A stretch of 64,000 nucleotides of DNA, taken from Jonesia denitrificans DSM 20603. Its GTDB lineage: Bacteria; Actinomycetota; Actinomycetes; Actinomycetales; Cellulomonadaceae. This document shows positions 63,348 to 64,000 of the stretch, one piece after another. Positions within the stretch are counted from its first letter, which is position 1. Each line of letters begins with the position of its first letter. Made by a program: the position numbers and the translations under genes. The notes below the pieces were generated by a model that saw only the letters and a program-made list of their open reading frames with translations, was not told the origin of the DNA and did no database searches. The stretch lies in contig NC_013174.1 in assembly GCF_000024065.1 (NCBI RefSeq), positions 2,604,001 through 2,668,000 of the forward strand, given 5' to 3'.

Positions 63348-63382
63348 ACCTCTATTCTGACACGAGTGCCATCAGAGTCACT

Positions 63383-64000
63383 TCAGGAGTTGGGGTGGTC
63401 CACTGGAACACCCAACACCTCAGTAATATCTCGGCTCACCGCTGCATCATCAAGCAAATCCGGTAACGCAACACCAGCATTCAACCGGGCACGCACATCG
63501 GAAATAAGCCGATGCAACAACTCGCCCGCCCGGGCATGCACCTTGCGCACAACCCAGTCGTGAGTACGCTCATCACCGTGCCCACCGGCCCCGTCAGCCG
63601 CCTGAGCCAACTCCCAAGAAATACGGGCAGCACGAGCAGCCTCAACCCTGTTCACCACATCAACAATGACCGAATCAGCTCGGCGCACCCGCTCCGCCTG
63701 CACAAACTCATCCGTTGCCATACCAATCAGTGACCGAGCAGCACGAACCGACGTGTCCGCCACCTCAGGCGCGTTCGCGCGAATCGTCCCCAAATCCATG
63801 AGGACCACCGCATCTAAATCCGCCACCTGCGGGTCCACATCCCGGTGTAACGCCAAATCCACAATCACCAGCGGGAACTCATCACCCTCAGCGTCGCCCG
63901 CCAAACCCGCAACATCTTCACGCGCTGCTGCCACAGCTGCCTGCTCCAACACATACTCCACAGCTGGAGTGGGCTGACCCTCACCACGTACGTCAACCAC
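63383..64000 (-). CDS. hemA: glutamyl-tRNA reductase, C-terminal part (cut by window edge)
   Basis: The last 205 codons of a gene whose 5' part lies beyond the right edge. The segment LVIVDLALHRDVDPQVADLDAV followed by LMDLGTIRA is the characteristic NADPH-domain end of HemA, and the rest is the helical dimerisation domain. HemA makes glutamate-1-semialdehyde, the first committed step of tetrapyrrole synthesis from glutamyl-tRNA. No other heme gene is visible in the window. Confidence 0.8.
   Translation of the reverse strand: MVDVRGEGQPTPAVEYVLEQAAVAAAREDVAGLAGDAEGDEFPLVIVDLALHRDVDPQVADLDAVVLMDLGTIRANAPEVADTSVRAARSLIGMATDEFVQAERVRRADSVIVDVVNRVEAARAARISWELAQAADGAGGHGDERTHDWVVRKVHARAGELLHRLISDVRARLNAGVALPDLLDDAAVSRDITEVLGVPVDHPNS

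Overview
The window is about 64 kb of a high-GC actinobacterial chromosome. The support is the lineage-typical gene set: an HspR/HAIR-type clpB operator, a DCD:DUT-type dcd, an LppM-like lipoprotein, a TM0106-type nuclease-helicase, a CopD-CtaG fusion, and frequent GTG starts with ATGA/GTGA overlaps. A member of the Micrococcales (Jonesia/Cellulomonas-like) is my best guess, because a cellulose-type AA10 LPMO with a CBM2 sits among sugar-utilisation genes. This is inference; no species is proven. It looks like core chromosome: I saw no transposase, integrase, CRISPR array or rRNA.

Layout. 1-5 kb: edge of a TetR gene, clpB with a perfect HAIR operator, an LppM-like lipoprotein and a hydrolase. 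5-11.4 kb: a complete Mrp Na+/H+ antiporter operon (mnhA-B fused, C, D, E, F, G), every junction overlapping by 4 nt. 11.5-15.5 kb: dcd, tRNA-Gly(CCC), a DUF4395 membrane protein and a 320-bp intergenic region packed with DnaA boxes. 15.6-19 kb: TetR, a HAD phosphatase and a thioredoxin-NHL protein. 19-20.3 kb: secreted LPMO with a heptad-repeat linker. 20.4-22.4 kb: CopD-CtaG copper/oxidase assembly protein. 22.5-29.5 kb: MoxR-DUF58-vWA-vWA cluster with a secreted CAP-domain protein in its middle. 29.5-33.2 kb: a 1247-aa RecB-like nuclease/SF1 helicase. 33.4-35.4 kb: a membrane protein coupled to a degenerate ABC ATPase. 35.5-37.5 kb: a YgjV-GNAT-like protein and an alditol-oxidase-type flavoprotein. 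37.6-42.3 kb: an HSP90-family chaperone coupled to a 942-aa repeat protein. 42.4-44.5 kb: ArsR-SulP operon. 44.5-48.3 kb: E1alpha-E1beta-E2 of a 2-oxoacid dehydrogenase behind three evenly phased palindromes. 48.6-52.9 kb: holin-like membrane protein, HisC, an LLM oxidoreductase and a soluble GAF-GAF chemoreceptor. 52.9-55.4 kb: a WXG-like/lipase-like/hydrolase cassette. 55.6-58.1 kb: purB, a lipoprotein and a glutathione peroxidase. 58.1-61.5 kb: GH36 alpha-galactosidase with a LacI regulator. 61.5-64 kb: DUF2975/HTH pair, YwiC-like protein and the 3' part of hemA.

The most unusual signals are the non-oriC DnaA-box cluster (14260-14579), the three TACG-N4-CGTA palindromes at exact 15-bp steps before the dehydrogenase operon (48411-48452), the HSP90/TPR gene pair (37580-42275), the ABC ATPase lacking nearly all catalytic motifs except Walker A (34260-35072), and the large palindrome controlling the DUF2975/HTH pair (62451-62481). 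All functions are read from sequence motifs; no database search was run.
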